Below, in pieces: positions 7,791 through 16,061 of a stretch of DNA of 64,000 bases. Below the pieces are notes generated by a model, which saw nothing but the letters and a program-made list of their open reading frames with translations, ran no database searches and had not been told where the DNA came from. Source of the stretch: an uncultured Pseudoteredinibacter sp. (GTDB lineage: Bacteria > Pseudomonadota > Gammaproteobacteria > Pseudomonadales > Cellvibrionaceae); NCBI RefSeq assembly GCF_947502065.1, contig NZ_CANMYE010000001.1, forward strand, positions 1 to 64,000. Direction: 5' to 3'. Both the position numbers and the translations under genes were made by a program. The number at the start of each line of letters is the position of its first letter. The stretch's first letter is position 1.

Positions 7791-7988
7791 AGCCCGATCA
7801 GAGCGTAGGTGCTAAACTCTTATTCTCTATGCTCCAAACCCTTTACATCTATTGACATGCAAAAGTTCCTAAGTTTCGATGTCTGGTAAATGCTCGCAGC
7901 TTCGTCTATTTAGCTAGATGGGTAACTTTGTTACCACTCTAGCTACATGGTCATTGGCTATTTATAGGTTCTAGAGCACATATCAGAG

Positions 7989-8705
7989 ATGGACGATAAA
8001 GTTGTATTTAACGGGGTAAGTTACGATAAGCATAATTTACCTGATGATATTCGCCTTGCCATTGAGCGGCATAAAGCCGTTGATTGGCGGCATGTCAGGT
8101 TGCGCCAGGTCTTTACTACTTGGGCCCGCCTTTCGACAATGCAGCGAGTTGCCAGTGTCATATTTTTGATGGCTTTAGCTGTTACACTCTTTTTAGCTTT
8201 TTATTCTTATTTCTCCAATGTATCAAGCACGATTAGTGTTTGGAGGGCGGTGGCCGTTGTGTATGTTGGGCTTTTGCTTGCTTTGCTGGGGGCCGGTTCC
8301 TTGCTGTTGCCTAGAGCGGGCAGGCTTTGGCTGCCCCTTAGAAAAAAACCAATTCGAAGTCTATTGGCGTTGCTTACGGCTAGTGCTGGGACAAGCCTAG
8401 TATTAGCCTTTGCGGTATTTTCCGGTCTGCCGGCTGTCTTGCATCATTTGACTAGCAAGGCGGGCAGTATAGAGCTTACTGTCGATAGAAAAACTGAAGC
8501 TTATAGTCATTACCGCTGCAGCCCTGCTGTGTTTATGAAGGAGTTTACTTGGCCATTGAGTAAACCCGTATGCCCTAGAATGGACGTTTATAAGAAGCTC
8601 GAGCAAGGTGATGTGGTAACCGTCCATGGGAAAGTCTCTAGCTTTGGTGTGCAAGCCGAGGCTATTTCAATTAGGAGTAAGTCTATAGAGAGCTCCTCGG
8701 AATAA
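7989..8705 (+). CDS. hypothetical inner-membrane protein
   Basis: The 238-residue product has a polar N-terminal ~55 residues, three membrane helices (about 58-80, 90-110 and 125-150) and an extracytoplasmic C-terminal domain of ~85 residues. The latter contains Cys near CSPAVF and KPVCPR and ends with GDVVTVHGKVSSFGVQ, which is OB-like in pattern. No family recognised. It stands alone on the plus strand between two other small accessory genes. Confidence 0.6.
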   Translation: MDDKVVFNGVSYDKHNLPDDIRLAIERHKAVDWRHVRLRQVFTTWARLSTMQRVASVIFLMALAVTLFLAFYSYFSNVSSTISVWRAVAVVYVGLLLALLGAGSLLLPRAGRLWLPLRKKPIRSLLALLTASAGTSLVLAFAVFSGLPAVLHHLTSKAGSIELTVDRKTEAYSHYRCSPAVFMKEFTWPLSKPVCPRMDVYKKLEQGDVVTVHGKVSSFGVQAEAISIRSKSIESSSE

Positions 8706-8799
8706 GCCCTGGCTTTTGTAATAATGTGCCACAAATCATCGTCTTATTAGCAATGCTCGATCACGACACTGTTTTCTTACTTTATCTATAGGTTAAATT

Positions 8800-9228
8800 A
8801 TGAGTGTTCTGTCTGTTGTAGTGGCCATTTTGGTGGCCGTAATCATGTTGCTTGTTTCTTTGTTCCACTTTTATTGGGCCTTTGGCGGTGAATACGGTTT
8901 GCAGTCGGCGGGGCCAGTTATGGAAGAGGGGGCCGATTTTAAACCGCCGGCGGCAGTTATTTTTGTAGTGGCCTGTTTATTGGCGGGGCTAGCAGTATTG
9001 TCATTGCAGCTGGTTTGGCCATGGCAGCCCATTAAGGAATACATTGCCTATGTGGGTTACTTTACATCTTTAGTTTTTATTGTCCGTAGTATTGGTGATT
9101 TCAAATACGTTGGCTTTTTTAAGAAAGTCTACAATAGCAATTTTGCCAATTTGGATACCAAATATTTCTCGCCCTTAATTCTTGCTTTAGGTTTGGGCTA
9201 CGGGGTGCTGTCAGTTTTTGCTGGCTAG
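8800..9228 (+). CDS. DUF3995 family membrane protein
   Basis: The 142-residue product has four membrane helices. The motifs LFHFYWAFGG after helix 1 and RSIGDFKYVGFFKK before the last helix, followed by TKYFSPL, are the recognisable core of DUF3995 proteins. They are small inner-membrane proteins of unknown function. The length is typical. A single-gene unit as far as can be seen. Confidence 0.8.
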   Translation: MSVLSVVVAILVAVIMLLVSLFHFYWAFGGEYGLQSAGPVMEEGADFKPPAAVIFVVACLLAGLAVLSLQLVWPWQPIKEYIAYVGYFTSLVFIVRSIGDFKYVGFFKKVYNSNFANLDTKYFSPLILALGLGYGVLSVFAG

Positions 9229-9378
9229 TGATAGCTGTTCATTCTTAAAGGCCTGGAATCGATCTTGAGTATAGATTTATTCTGGGCCTTTAGAAAATCT
9301 CTTTCGTAATACCCACTAATTTCCCATGGTTCATTTATCTGGCGCGCCTATACTCTAGCTTCGTCTAAATGGGGGGAT

Positions 9379-10500
9379 ATGATGAAAATCGATAAATTTA
9401 GGGTATTGTTTCTTTCGGCGTTGTTTACGCTATTTTGTTCGCAATTAATTATTGCAGAGCCCGAGTCCAAAGCCTCTTCGCTATGCTCAAGCACTTTTGA
9501 TAGTGATTGCTTAAAAGAGGGTGACGCACACTTCGAAGCCGGGCGTTATTCACAGGCACTCAGTCTTTATACTGAGCTTTGTAACAAAAACAATGCCGAG
9601 GCCTGCCACAATATGGGCTGGATCAATGAAAATGGTCTTGTTGAAACGGCCAGCGGTGAAGTGGCGATTGCTTCCTACCGTAAGGGCTGCCAATTGAACT
9701 ATCGCAAATCTTGCCATCATTTGGCTATCGCCTATGAATTTTGGCCAATGCTGGATGAACCCGCTGAGAAAGTTGTCGAGCTCTATAGCAAGGGCTGTGA
9801 TCTGGGCTATGCGAATTCATGTTTTAATTTGGCGATCAATTACGCCGAAGGTGATGGTGTAGAGCAAAGCTTTGATGAGTACTTGCGTTTAAATGAGCGC
9901 GCCTGTGTTCTTAAGGAAGCGCGGGGCTGTGAGGTACTGGGTGATCATTATGACGATACCGGTCAGATGAAATTGTCCTTAAAATTTCATCTTATGGGTT
10001 GTGAGTTAGGCAAGGCCTACAATTGTCAGCAAGCGGGGTGGAAGTATGGTTATGATCTAGGAGAGGAGCGCGATTATGCTTTGTACCATAAGTACAATGT
10101 TATGGGTTGCGATATGGGCAATCGAGCGGCCTGTCACAATGCGGGGCGGATGTTAATTGGCTATAGTGATATCAAGGCGCCAAGCTTTGCTAGTGATAAG
10201 GAAAAGGGTTTGGCGTATATAATGAAAGCTTGTCATAAGCTGGAATTCGCTGTCGCTTGTGCCGATGCTGGTGATGCTTATGAAAATGGTGATGGCACCA
10301 AAGTAGATTTGAAGCTGTCTCATGATCTGCAAAAGCGTGGCTGCGATGATCTTGAGGAGCCAAGCTCTTATGCCTGCTATGGCTTGGCTTACATCTATTA
10401 TTATGGCAATGATAGCTTTAAACGAGATAAGAAAAAATCTAAGCGCTACTTCAAAAAAGCTTGTGATCTAGGTGACGAAGAGGCATGCAAATATGCCTAG
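9379..10500 (+). CDS. exported Cys-rich Sel1-like repeat protein
   Basis: The 373-residue product carries a signal peptide (MMKIDKFRVLFLSALFTLFC, cleavage near 27). Then come about nine Sel1-like helical repeats of ~36 residues, most with a Cys pair per repeat (for example CHNMGWINENG, CFNLAINYAEGDG, CYGLAYIYYYGN). The pattern resembles Helicobacter cysteine-rich proteins: periplasmic alpha-alpha solenoids held by disulfides and used for protein-protein contacts. A GGGGGG run 4 bases upstream supports the ATG at 9379. The partner is unknown. Confidence 0.8.
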   Translation: MMKIDKFRVLFLSALFTLFCSQLIIAEPESKASSLCSSTFDSDCLKEGDAHFEAGRYSQALSLYTELCNKNNAEACHNMGWINENGLVETASGEVAIASYRKGCQLNYRKSCHHLAIAYEFWPMLDEPAEKVVELYSKGCDLGYANSCFNLAINYAEGDGVEQSFDEYLRLNERACVLKEARGCEVLGDHYDDTGQMKLSLKFHLMGCELGKAYNCQQAGWKYGYDLGEERDYALYHKYNVMGCDMGNRAACHNAGRMLIGYSDIKAPSFASDKEKGLAYIMKACHKLEFAVACADAGDAYENGDGTKVDLKLSHDLQKRGCDDLEEPSSYACYGLAYIYYYGNDSFKRDKKKSKRYFKKACDLGDEEACKYA

Positions 10501-10574
10501 TTAGTCATCAAGCTCATCCGACAGGCCTGCGGGCATGTTATATTGTCAGCTTCAATTCAATGGAGTGAATCATT

Positions 10575-11174
10575 GTGACTAATCTTAGCAAGCTACTAGA
10601 TGAGCTTAGATCTATCGCTCAACTCGGTCTTAATTACTCAAAAGATGAAGACGACCTTGAGCGATATCGCCGCTTGCTGGATTTATCGGCACAGCAATAC
10701 GAGGCTAATTGTGGTCTTTCTTCAGACGTCATCAAAGAACGATTCCAACGAGAGCTAGGTTATATTACACCTAAAATCGGTGTTTCGGCCTCTGTATTTG
10801 ATACTGAAGGCAAGCAGCTTCTGGTAAAACGTACCGACGATCATACTTGGTGTTTGCCTTGTGGTTGGGCCGAGGTTGGTGAATCTCCGCAGGAGTCATT
10901 GCGCCGAGAGGTACTGGAAGAAACGGGCCTGATTGTCGAAGTTAAGGATCAGATTCGACTAGGTCATCGAATGCCTGGGGATTTTGGCCTTCCCCATACC
11001 ACTTATCACTTGCAGTTTTATTGTGTGCTTGTAGGTGGAGAGCTTCGCGGTTCACACGAAACCACAGATGTTGGCTTTTACGATATTGCCGATATCGATA
11101 ACTGGCATTCGGACCACGAACTTGAAGCGAAGACGGCACGTCAGTATTGGGCGGCTGAGCTGACTAGCAAATAA
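10575..11174 (+). CDS. NUDIX hydrolase with N-terminal helical domain
   Basis: The product is 199 residues. Residues 1-65 are a helical N-terminal domain like that of ADP-ribose-type NUDIX enzymes (Nudix_N_2). The NUDIX box is complete at residues 97-119 (Gly97, Glu103, Arg111-Glu112, Glu115-Glu116, Gly118) and would bind Mg2+. It likely hydrolyses a nucleoside diphosphate linked to another moiety; the substrate is not predictable. The GTG start at 10575 has GGAGTG 7 bases upstream. It is convergent with the crotonase gene. Confidence 0.85.
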   Translation: MTNLSKLLDELRSIAQLGLNYSKDEDDLERYRRLLDLSAQQYEANCGLSSDVIKERFQRELGYITPKIGVSASVFDTEGKQLLVKRTDDHTWCLPCGWAEVGESPQESLRREVLEETGLIVEVKDQIRLGHRMPGDFGLPHTTYHLQFYCVLVGGELRGSHETTDVGFYDIADIDNWHSDHELEAKTARQYWAAELTSK

Positions 11175-11209
11175 GAGCTAAGAGCCTAAATCGAACCGGT
11201 AATAAGGCT

Positions 11210-11232
11210 GCCTCAACTCTTAGAATTGAGGC
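11210..11232. terminator. hairpin between convergent genes
   Basis: GCCTCAA (11210-11216) pairs with TTGAGGC (11226-11232) over a 9-base loop, between the stops of the NUDIX gene and the minus-strand crotonase gene. There is no strong T-run on either side, so Rho-independent action is only moderately supported. Confidence 0.4.
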
Positions 11233-11262
11233 TGCTGCTGAAAAACTTTACGAGTTTTTAAA

Positions 11263-12138
11263 TCAATCAAAATCCTCAAGTGGCATATGCTTGCTAACAC
11301 CTTCGGCAATATTACCACCGCCATCGCGTTCAGCGACCACTTGCTTAAAGCCAACTTCTTGGGCACGTTCACGGAACCATAAGCCTTCTGGAGAGTGGCG
11401 GGCGACGCCATCGAAGAAGGTGGCAAACATTTGGGTTTGCTTTAAGCCCATGCTTTCGTAAGCTTGGTTGACCGTCATTTTGCACATCATCAGCTGATTA
11501 CGTGGCACGCCCTTGATACGATTGGCCAGCTTCATCACTTCATCATCAAGCTGCTCTTGTGGTACTGATTTTAAAATTAGTCCCATTTCTTCGGCTTCTT
11601 TGCCGCTTACCAAATCACCGGTGAACAACATGCGTTTAGCTTTTTCGACGCCTAGGCGATACACCCACATCATGGTAGTGGGTACACCCCAAACACGTGC
11701 TGGCGGGTAACCAATACGAGCATCGTCGGCCATAATGATCATATCGCAGCACAGTGCGATATCGCTGCCACCAGCTGCGGCGGCGCCATGAATTTTACAG
11801 ATGGTGGGTTTGCGGGCGCGCCACAGGGACATAAAGTCTTCGGTGTTGCGCGACATCATGGCGTAATCCTCGGTTGGATCCCAAGGCATTTCCTGGCTGC
11901 CGTGAATCTCGCCGGAATTTTCTTGGGCATATTGAACCAAGTCATAGCCACCGCAAAATCCTTTGCCTGCACCTTGCAGAATGATGACGTGAACTTCTGG
12001 ATCGTGCTCGGCTTTTTCTACGGCTTTGCGAAGATCGGATGGCAAGCGATCGTTAATCGCATTTAAACGCTCTGGGCGGTTTAAGGTTAAAGTCGCTATG
12101 CGATCTTTGACTTCGTATTTTACGGTGGATTCACTCAT
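11263..12138 (-). CDS. enoyl-CoA hydratase/isomerase (crotonase) family protein
   Basis: The 291-residue product has crotonase motifs: TLNRPERLNAIND, the first oxyanion-hole segment GKGFCGGYDL, and the second GAAAAGGSDIALCCDMI. The Glu of classical hydratases is not at its usual place (ARIGYPPARVWGVPTT instead of a FxxPE run), so it may be a non-classical crotonase acting on a branched or unusual acyl-CoA. It lies 115 bp downstream of the CoA-transferase gene, same strand, and is probably in the same operon controlled by the divergent TetR regulator. Confidence 0.85.
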   Translation of the reverse strand: MSESTVKYEVKDRIATLTLNRPERLNAINDRLPSDLRKAVEKAEHDPEVHVIILQGAGKGFCGGYDLVQYAQENSGEIHGSQEMPWDPTEDYAMMSRNTEDFMSLWRARKPTICKIHGAAAAGGSDIALCCDMIIMADDARIGYPPARVWGVPTTMMWVYRLGVEKAKRMLFTGDLVSGKEAEEMGLILKSVPQEQLDDEVMKLANRIKGVPRNQLMMCKMTVNQAYESMGLKQTQMFATFFDGVARHSPEGLWFRERAQEVGFKQVVAERDGGGNIAEGVSKHMPLEDFD

Positions 12139-12253
12139 GGTGTTGTCTCTCTCGTGCTTCTAATATCGTGTAAATTTTGCTGCTTTCGTTTTAAATGAAG
12201 TTGCTGTTGTCTTTTCGAAACTGCTCTTAGTGTCGTGATGCTTGCCGATTAAG

Positions 12254-13438
12254 CTAACGGCAAATGCCTTGCTCGATTAGGGAGTCAATTTCGTTGCTGC
12301 TTAAACCTGCCGCAGCTAATACTTCGCGGCTGTGTTGGCCAAGCTCGGGTGCTTCTTGATAAGGCGCTGTGTCTTGGCTGGAAAAATTCGCCGCCATGGC
12401 AACGCGGGTATATTTACCGGCGATGCTGTGCTCGGCATAATCAATCATTTCGCAGGCTTGAACCTGTTTGTTTTCAGGTAATTGCTCCATGGTGTTGATG
12501 GGGGCGGCTGGCACATCGGCCTTCCACAGTCGCTGCAAGATATCGTCGCTGTTTTGATTCATAAAGATGGGTTTTAAACTTTCGACCAACTCATCCCAAT
12601 GTGCAAAGCGGTTTTGCATGCTGTCAAAGCGGGGGTCTTCTAATAGCTCTTGTACGCCGAACTCTTCCACTAAACCATTGAATTCTTTGTCGGCTAGGAT
12701 GACCAAAACGATTTCACCATCTTGGGTTTTCCAGGGGATGTATACGCGCTTGAAATCAGGGTAGCTTAACTCGCGCCCGGCAGCGGCGATGGGCCAGAAG
12801 GCATCGCAAGCCAAAAAGCCAATGGCGGCCTCAAGCATGGAAGCCTCTACTAATTGTCCTTCCCCGGTGCGTGCGGCCTGCACCAATGCGGCCGTTACAG
12901 CTTGGCTGGCAGTAAGCCCGGTGGTTTTATCACATATAGTTTGCCCCAATAGCTGGCTGGGCTCCTGCAAGGACACCATGCCAGAGAGGGCTTGAATAAT
13001 TGGATCGTAAGCTCTTTGCTCGGCCATGGGGCCTTGTTCGCCAAAGCCCGTAATGGCGGCATACACCAGCTTGGGGTTGTGTTGCTTTAAGGATTCGAAA
13101 TCTAAGCCATGTTTAGCCATTACCCCTGGGCGGCTATTGCAGATAAACACATCGGCATCACGGCATAGGCGCTTGATTAGCTGTTGGGATGCTTCTTTTG
13201 AGAGATCCAGTGCTAAAGACTTCTTATTGCGGGCTAAGCTCAAAAAAGTCGCCGATAAACCAGGCGCGAGTATTGGGCCAAGGTGGCGTACCAAATCGCC
13301 GGCAAGAGGTTCTATCTTAATTACTTCGGCACCTTGGTCTGCCATGATTTGGGTGCAAAGTGGTCCGGCGATTACCGTGGTGCAATCGATAACCTTTACG
13401 CCGCTTAGAGGGCCGTTACTGCTGCTTGTGCTAGTCAT
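12254..13438 (-). CDS. family III CoA-transferase (CaiB/BaiF)
   Basis: The 394-residue product moves CoA between carboxylic acids. It opens with GVKVIDCTTVIAGPLCTQIMADQGAEVIKIEP and has RNKKSLALDL; the predicted catalytic Asp is in CDKTTGLTASQAVTAAL. The ATG at 13438 is chosen over GTG 13444 because GGAG sits 5 bases before it. It is the first gene of an operon with the crotonase, suggesting activation and hydration of a specific acid. The TetR gene is divergent, 270 bp away. The acid substrate is unknown. Confidence 0.88.
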   Translation of the reverse strand: MTSTSSSNGPLSGVKVIDCTTVIAGPLCTQIMADQGAEVIKIEPLAGDLVRHLGPILAPGLSATFLSLARNKKSLALDLSKEASQQLIKRLCRDADVFICNSRPGVMAKHGLDFESLKQHNPKLVYAAITGFGEQGPMAEQRAYDPIIQALSGMVSLQEPSQLLGQTICDKTTGLTASQAVTAALVQAARTGEGQLVEASMLEAAIGFLACDAFWPIAAAGRELSYPDFKRVYIPWKTQDGEIVLVILADKEFNGLVEEFGVQELLEDPRFDSMQNRFAHWDELVESLKPIFMNQNSDDILQRLWKADVPAAPINTMEQLPENKQVQACEMIDYAEHSIAGKYTRVAMAANFSSQDTAPYQEAPELGQHSREVLAAAGLSSNEIDSLIEQGICR

Positions 13439-13561
13439 ATCCACTCCATTCTTTTGCTTGTGCTTATTATTGTTGGCAGTGCATCAGTGACTTGTTTTAA
13501 GTACCTAGGTGGTTCAATAACAAGAAGGTTGCAGCCGGCCGTTGGAGAAAACTATATACGA

Positions 13562-13577
13562 TACAGTTTGTACTGTA
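13562..13577. promoter_or_regulatory. candidate TetR operator
   Basis: A perfect 6-bp inverted repeat TACAGT-N4-ACTGTA lies in the 270-bp gap between the CoA-transferase operon and the divergent TetR gene. The position and symmetry fit a TetR operator controlling both directions. No experiment or second copy supports it here. Confidence 0.5.
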
Positions 13578-13708
13578 AATAGACCTGTCCGATGAGGTAC
13601 AATGCCCAGCCATGAAGCAGGCCTTTGCAGTCACCCTGGTATCGCAGGTGATTGCTGAAGGCTTAGACAGGTAGTCACTGGGTAGTAGTCACTGGATAGG
13701 TAGTAGGC

Positions 13709-14296
13709 ATGTCATCAGAAAAACTAGCGCGTGGGCGCCCGCGCAGTGAGGAAGTCAGGCGATCGGTGCTGGATGCTTTTGTGGCAGCAGCCTCCGATGA
13801 GGGCTATGAGCGCGTATCCATTGATGCAGTGGCCAAATCGGCCGGTGTAAGCCGTAGTACCATTTATCGCTGGTATAAAGACAAGCGCGAGCTATTGCTT
13901 GATGCCAGTGTCGATATTATTCAGAACAATCAGTTCGACCCCGCCGATGACGCCTTTGATTTGGTGTTAGAGCGCTTTTTGAGCGAAACCTTTGCTACCG
14001 CTAATCATATCGGCCAGCTATTTACCGCGATGATGGCCGAAGCTCAGGCCGATGAGCTATTTGCCCAGCTGGTATGGCAGCGCTATGCACAGCCGCGCCG
14101 TCAGTTGTTGTCGACCATTTTACAGCGTCATCCTAAGGCCACTGCCTTAACGCCCGATCGCGAAGCGTTTATCTTGGATGTGCTATTCGGTGTTATCTGG
14201 TATCGAATGATGAGCCATCATGCGCCATTGGATGAGGCGTTTGCTGAGCAAATACAGCAAACCGTCGATCAATTGATGCGAAGTACCACGACTTAA
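13709..14296 (+). CDS. TetR/AcrR family transcriptional regulator
   Basis: The 195-residue product has a basic N-terminus (ARGRPRSEEVRRSVL) and a TetR helix-turn-helix at about residues 30-56 (SIDAVAKSAGVSRSTIYRWY), then a helical C-terminal ligand domain. It is divergent from the CoA-transferase/crotonase operon and probably represses it, releasing on an acyl-CoA or similar inducer. This is inferred from layout only. A palindrome lies at 13562. Confidence 0.88.
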   Translation: MSSEKLARGRPRSEEVRRSVLDAFVAAASDEGYERVSIDAVAKSAGVSRSTIYRWYKDKRELLLDASVDIIQNNQFDPADDAFDLVLERFLSETFATANHIGQLFTAMMAEAQADELFAQLVWQRYAQPRRQLLSTILQRHPKATALTPDREAFILDVLFGVIWYRMMSHHAPLDEAFAEQIQQTVDQLMRSTTT

Positions 14297-14628
14297 AGAA
14301 ACTTTACTGTTTTGCCTTTTTGTTTGTCTAAATTATTTGGTCTTTTTCGACATAACTAATTTTTCTTATGCTATCAGGCACTTAGCGTTATCGCGGTGCT
14401 GTTTTTTTATTTTCAAAATAGCTCTTCCCTAAAGTGTCCGCGGACACTTTTAATTAGTTCTTTTCACTTTGCCGCTCCTAGAGCTCTTTCTGTCGAACTG
14501 GATATGCCAAAGTTCATTTGTCTGCGTCTAAGTTTGTAATTAAGAAATTAATTAAACAGTTTTCACAAACATCGTTAAATAAACGTTTTTAAAAAGTAGC
14601 TTTAAATAAACCTTAAAAGGAAGACATT
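14297..14628. other. gene-free stretch upstream of the first UrcA gene
   Basis: No coding frame is seen. It holds the 20-bp palindrome at 14431-14450 and then an A/T-rich leader ending in AAAAGGAAG before the ATG at 14629. The A/T-rich part at 14530-14600 is the probable promoter region, but exact elements cannot be assigned by eye. Confidence 0.4.
14431..14450. repeat. 20-bp perfect palindrome
   Basis: AAAGTGTCCGCGGACACTTT reads the same on both strands. It lies 135 bp after the TetR stop and 179 bp before the UrcA start. It could be an operator, a dispersed palindromic repeat or, with the T-run on each side, part of a terminator. No second copy was noticed in this window. Confidence 0.5.
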
Positions 14629-14937
14629 ATGAAAAACCATAGCAAAAAAATCGCTCTTGTAACTGCAACCGTTAGCGCTTTGTTCTTGGCAAGTGGAGCC
14701 CACGCCATTGTTGGTAAGTCAACGCAACAGGAGGTGGTAATCTTCAGTGACCTAAATGTAGCAGAAATGAAAGATCAACTGGCTCTGGAAAAGCGAGTCC
14801 GAAATGCAGCGGAAAAAGTCTGTGGAGTTGAGCAGGCTGAAAAGTCACGTTCATTTAGTATAATTGCTGATAGCAAGCGCTGTTATCAAGAATCAATCGA
14901 GGCCGCCATGAAAACCGTTGAGTTGGCTGCGCGATAG
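14629..14937 (+). CDS. UrcA family exported protein
   Basis: The 102-residue product has a signal peptide ending near AHA (residue 26). The UrcA pattern follows: VIFSDLNVAEMKDQLALEKR, VRNAAEKVCG and a second Cys in SKRCYQESIEAAMK. The two Cys probably form a disulfide. UrcA proteins are small periplasmic proteins of unknown function. GGAAG upstream supports the ATG. It is a paralogue of the product at 15642, sharing the leader style and the AIVGKST mature start. Confidence 0.8.
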   Translation: MKNHSKKIALVTATVSALFLASGAHAIVGKSTQQEVVIFSDLNVAEMKDQLALEKRVRNAAEKVCGVEQAEKSRSFSIIADSKRCYQESIEAAMKTVELAAR

Positions 14938-15641
14938 TGATTGTTCTAGAAAAACTGCTTGGGCTGATCATGTTGTGCCGGCCCAGGCGGATTATCTAAT
15001 ATGACATTTTTGTCATGTTCTTGATAGCTAGGTCTGCTTGTAGATCAATGGCTATGTCTACTGAAAGCAGATAGCTTCTACGGAAGCTCTCTTCTTTCCA
15101 TTTCTCTACCTATTTCTCTTCCCATTTTCCTCGTCTCTGTTTCTCCCGCCCCTTTTTCGTATCTGCTTATGTTGTATTTTTGATTTTTGGGCTCTTCAGT
15201 ATTGGAAAATATTTTTACCAAAAGTTATTTTGTATACATTATTCAGCGTTGCTGTTTTTACGACTAGCGTTAACTGGATTTTAAAAATAGCTTAGCGGTA
15301 GCTTTTGTCTTGGATTAGGCTGGGCTAACAACTTCTAGTGAGTGTTTTTCTAGACAGCTTTGGAAGCATCAGGCAACTTTTAATAAGTAATATTTTGGTG
15401 TTTTTCGAATGTCAGGAGGCTTTTGCTAATGGCATCAACCGCTTAATTAACTTTGCGTTAGTTTGAGGCTTACTTGGGTTAAAACTTTTCACCGCTTAAG
15501 TAACTCTTTTTATCGATCAGCGTATCCTTTTTTGTTTTATTACCGTCTAAAGTTAGGACACAAGAAAACAATATAAGATTTATTTAGCAGTACCCTAGCA
15601 AAAACATAAAGCCCCATAGCAACGTTTAAAAGGTAATCGGC
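14938..15641. other. 700-bp spacer between UrcA paralogues
   Basis: No credible gene is seen on either strand. A short inverted repeat ATGACA-TTTT-TGTCAT lies at 15001-15016. The rest is A/T-rich with pyrimidine-rich runs near 15110-15170. The length is unusual between two duplicated genes and may hold an sRNA or decayed gene, but nothing can be supported. Confidence 0.4.
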
Positions 15642-15950
15642 ATGAATAGCAATAGCAAAAAAATCACTCTCGTTTCAGCGTCAATAATGGCTCTTTTTAT
15701 GGCAGGCAGTGCCCAAGCCATTGTCGGCAAAAGTACGAGTGAAGAGATCGTCAGTTTCTCGGACTTAAACTTATCGAAGGTGGAAGGGCAGAAAACTCTG
15801 CAGCGTCGTCTTGAAGCCAGTGCAAAGAAGGTTTGCCAGGTTGATCAAGCGATAAATACCCGTTCGATTAGTCGTATAGCAGACAGTAAACGCTGTTATC
15901 GTGAGTCTGTAGAGCTGGCGATGAAGAAGGTAAAATTGGCCAAGCGTTAA
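15642..15950 (+). CDS. UrcA family exported protein (paralogue)
   Basis: The 102-residue product has a signal peptide (cleavage after AQA, near residue 26), the mature start IVGKSTSEEIVSFSDLNLSK, then ASAKKVCQ and SKRCYRESVELAMKK. Both Cys of the family are kept. It is clearly homologous along its whole length to the product at 14629, so the pair arose by duplication. AAAAGGTAA upstream supports the ATG. A strong terminator follows at 15969. Confidence 0.8.
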   Translation: MNSNSKKITLVSASIMALFMAGSAQAIVGKSTSEEIVSFSDLNLSKVEGQKTLQRRLEASAKKVCQVDQAINTRSISRIADSKRCYRESVELAMKKVKLAKR

Positions 15951-15968
15951 TTTACTGGCCAAAGCTTT

Positions 15969-16006
15969 ACACTGGAGCCGCGACATTGTCGCGGCTCCAG
16001 TGTTTT
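15969..16006 (+). terminator. strong Rho-independent terminator
   Basis: A 16-bp perfect stem (15969-15984 with 15988-16003) with a 3-base ATT loop is followed by a T-run (TTTT). It begins 19 bp after the stop of the second UrcA gene and precedes the convergent MocR gene. Confidence 0.85.
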
Positions 16007-16061
16007 CAGCCCTCAAGCCTATCTTGATTTAGCCCACTGTTTCCAATTCTAAATTGCTCTC

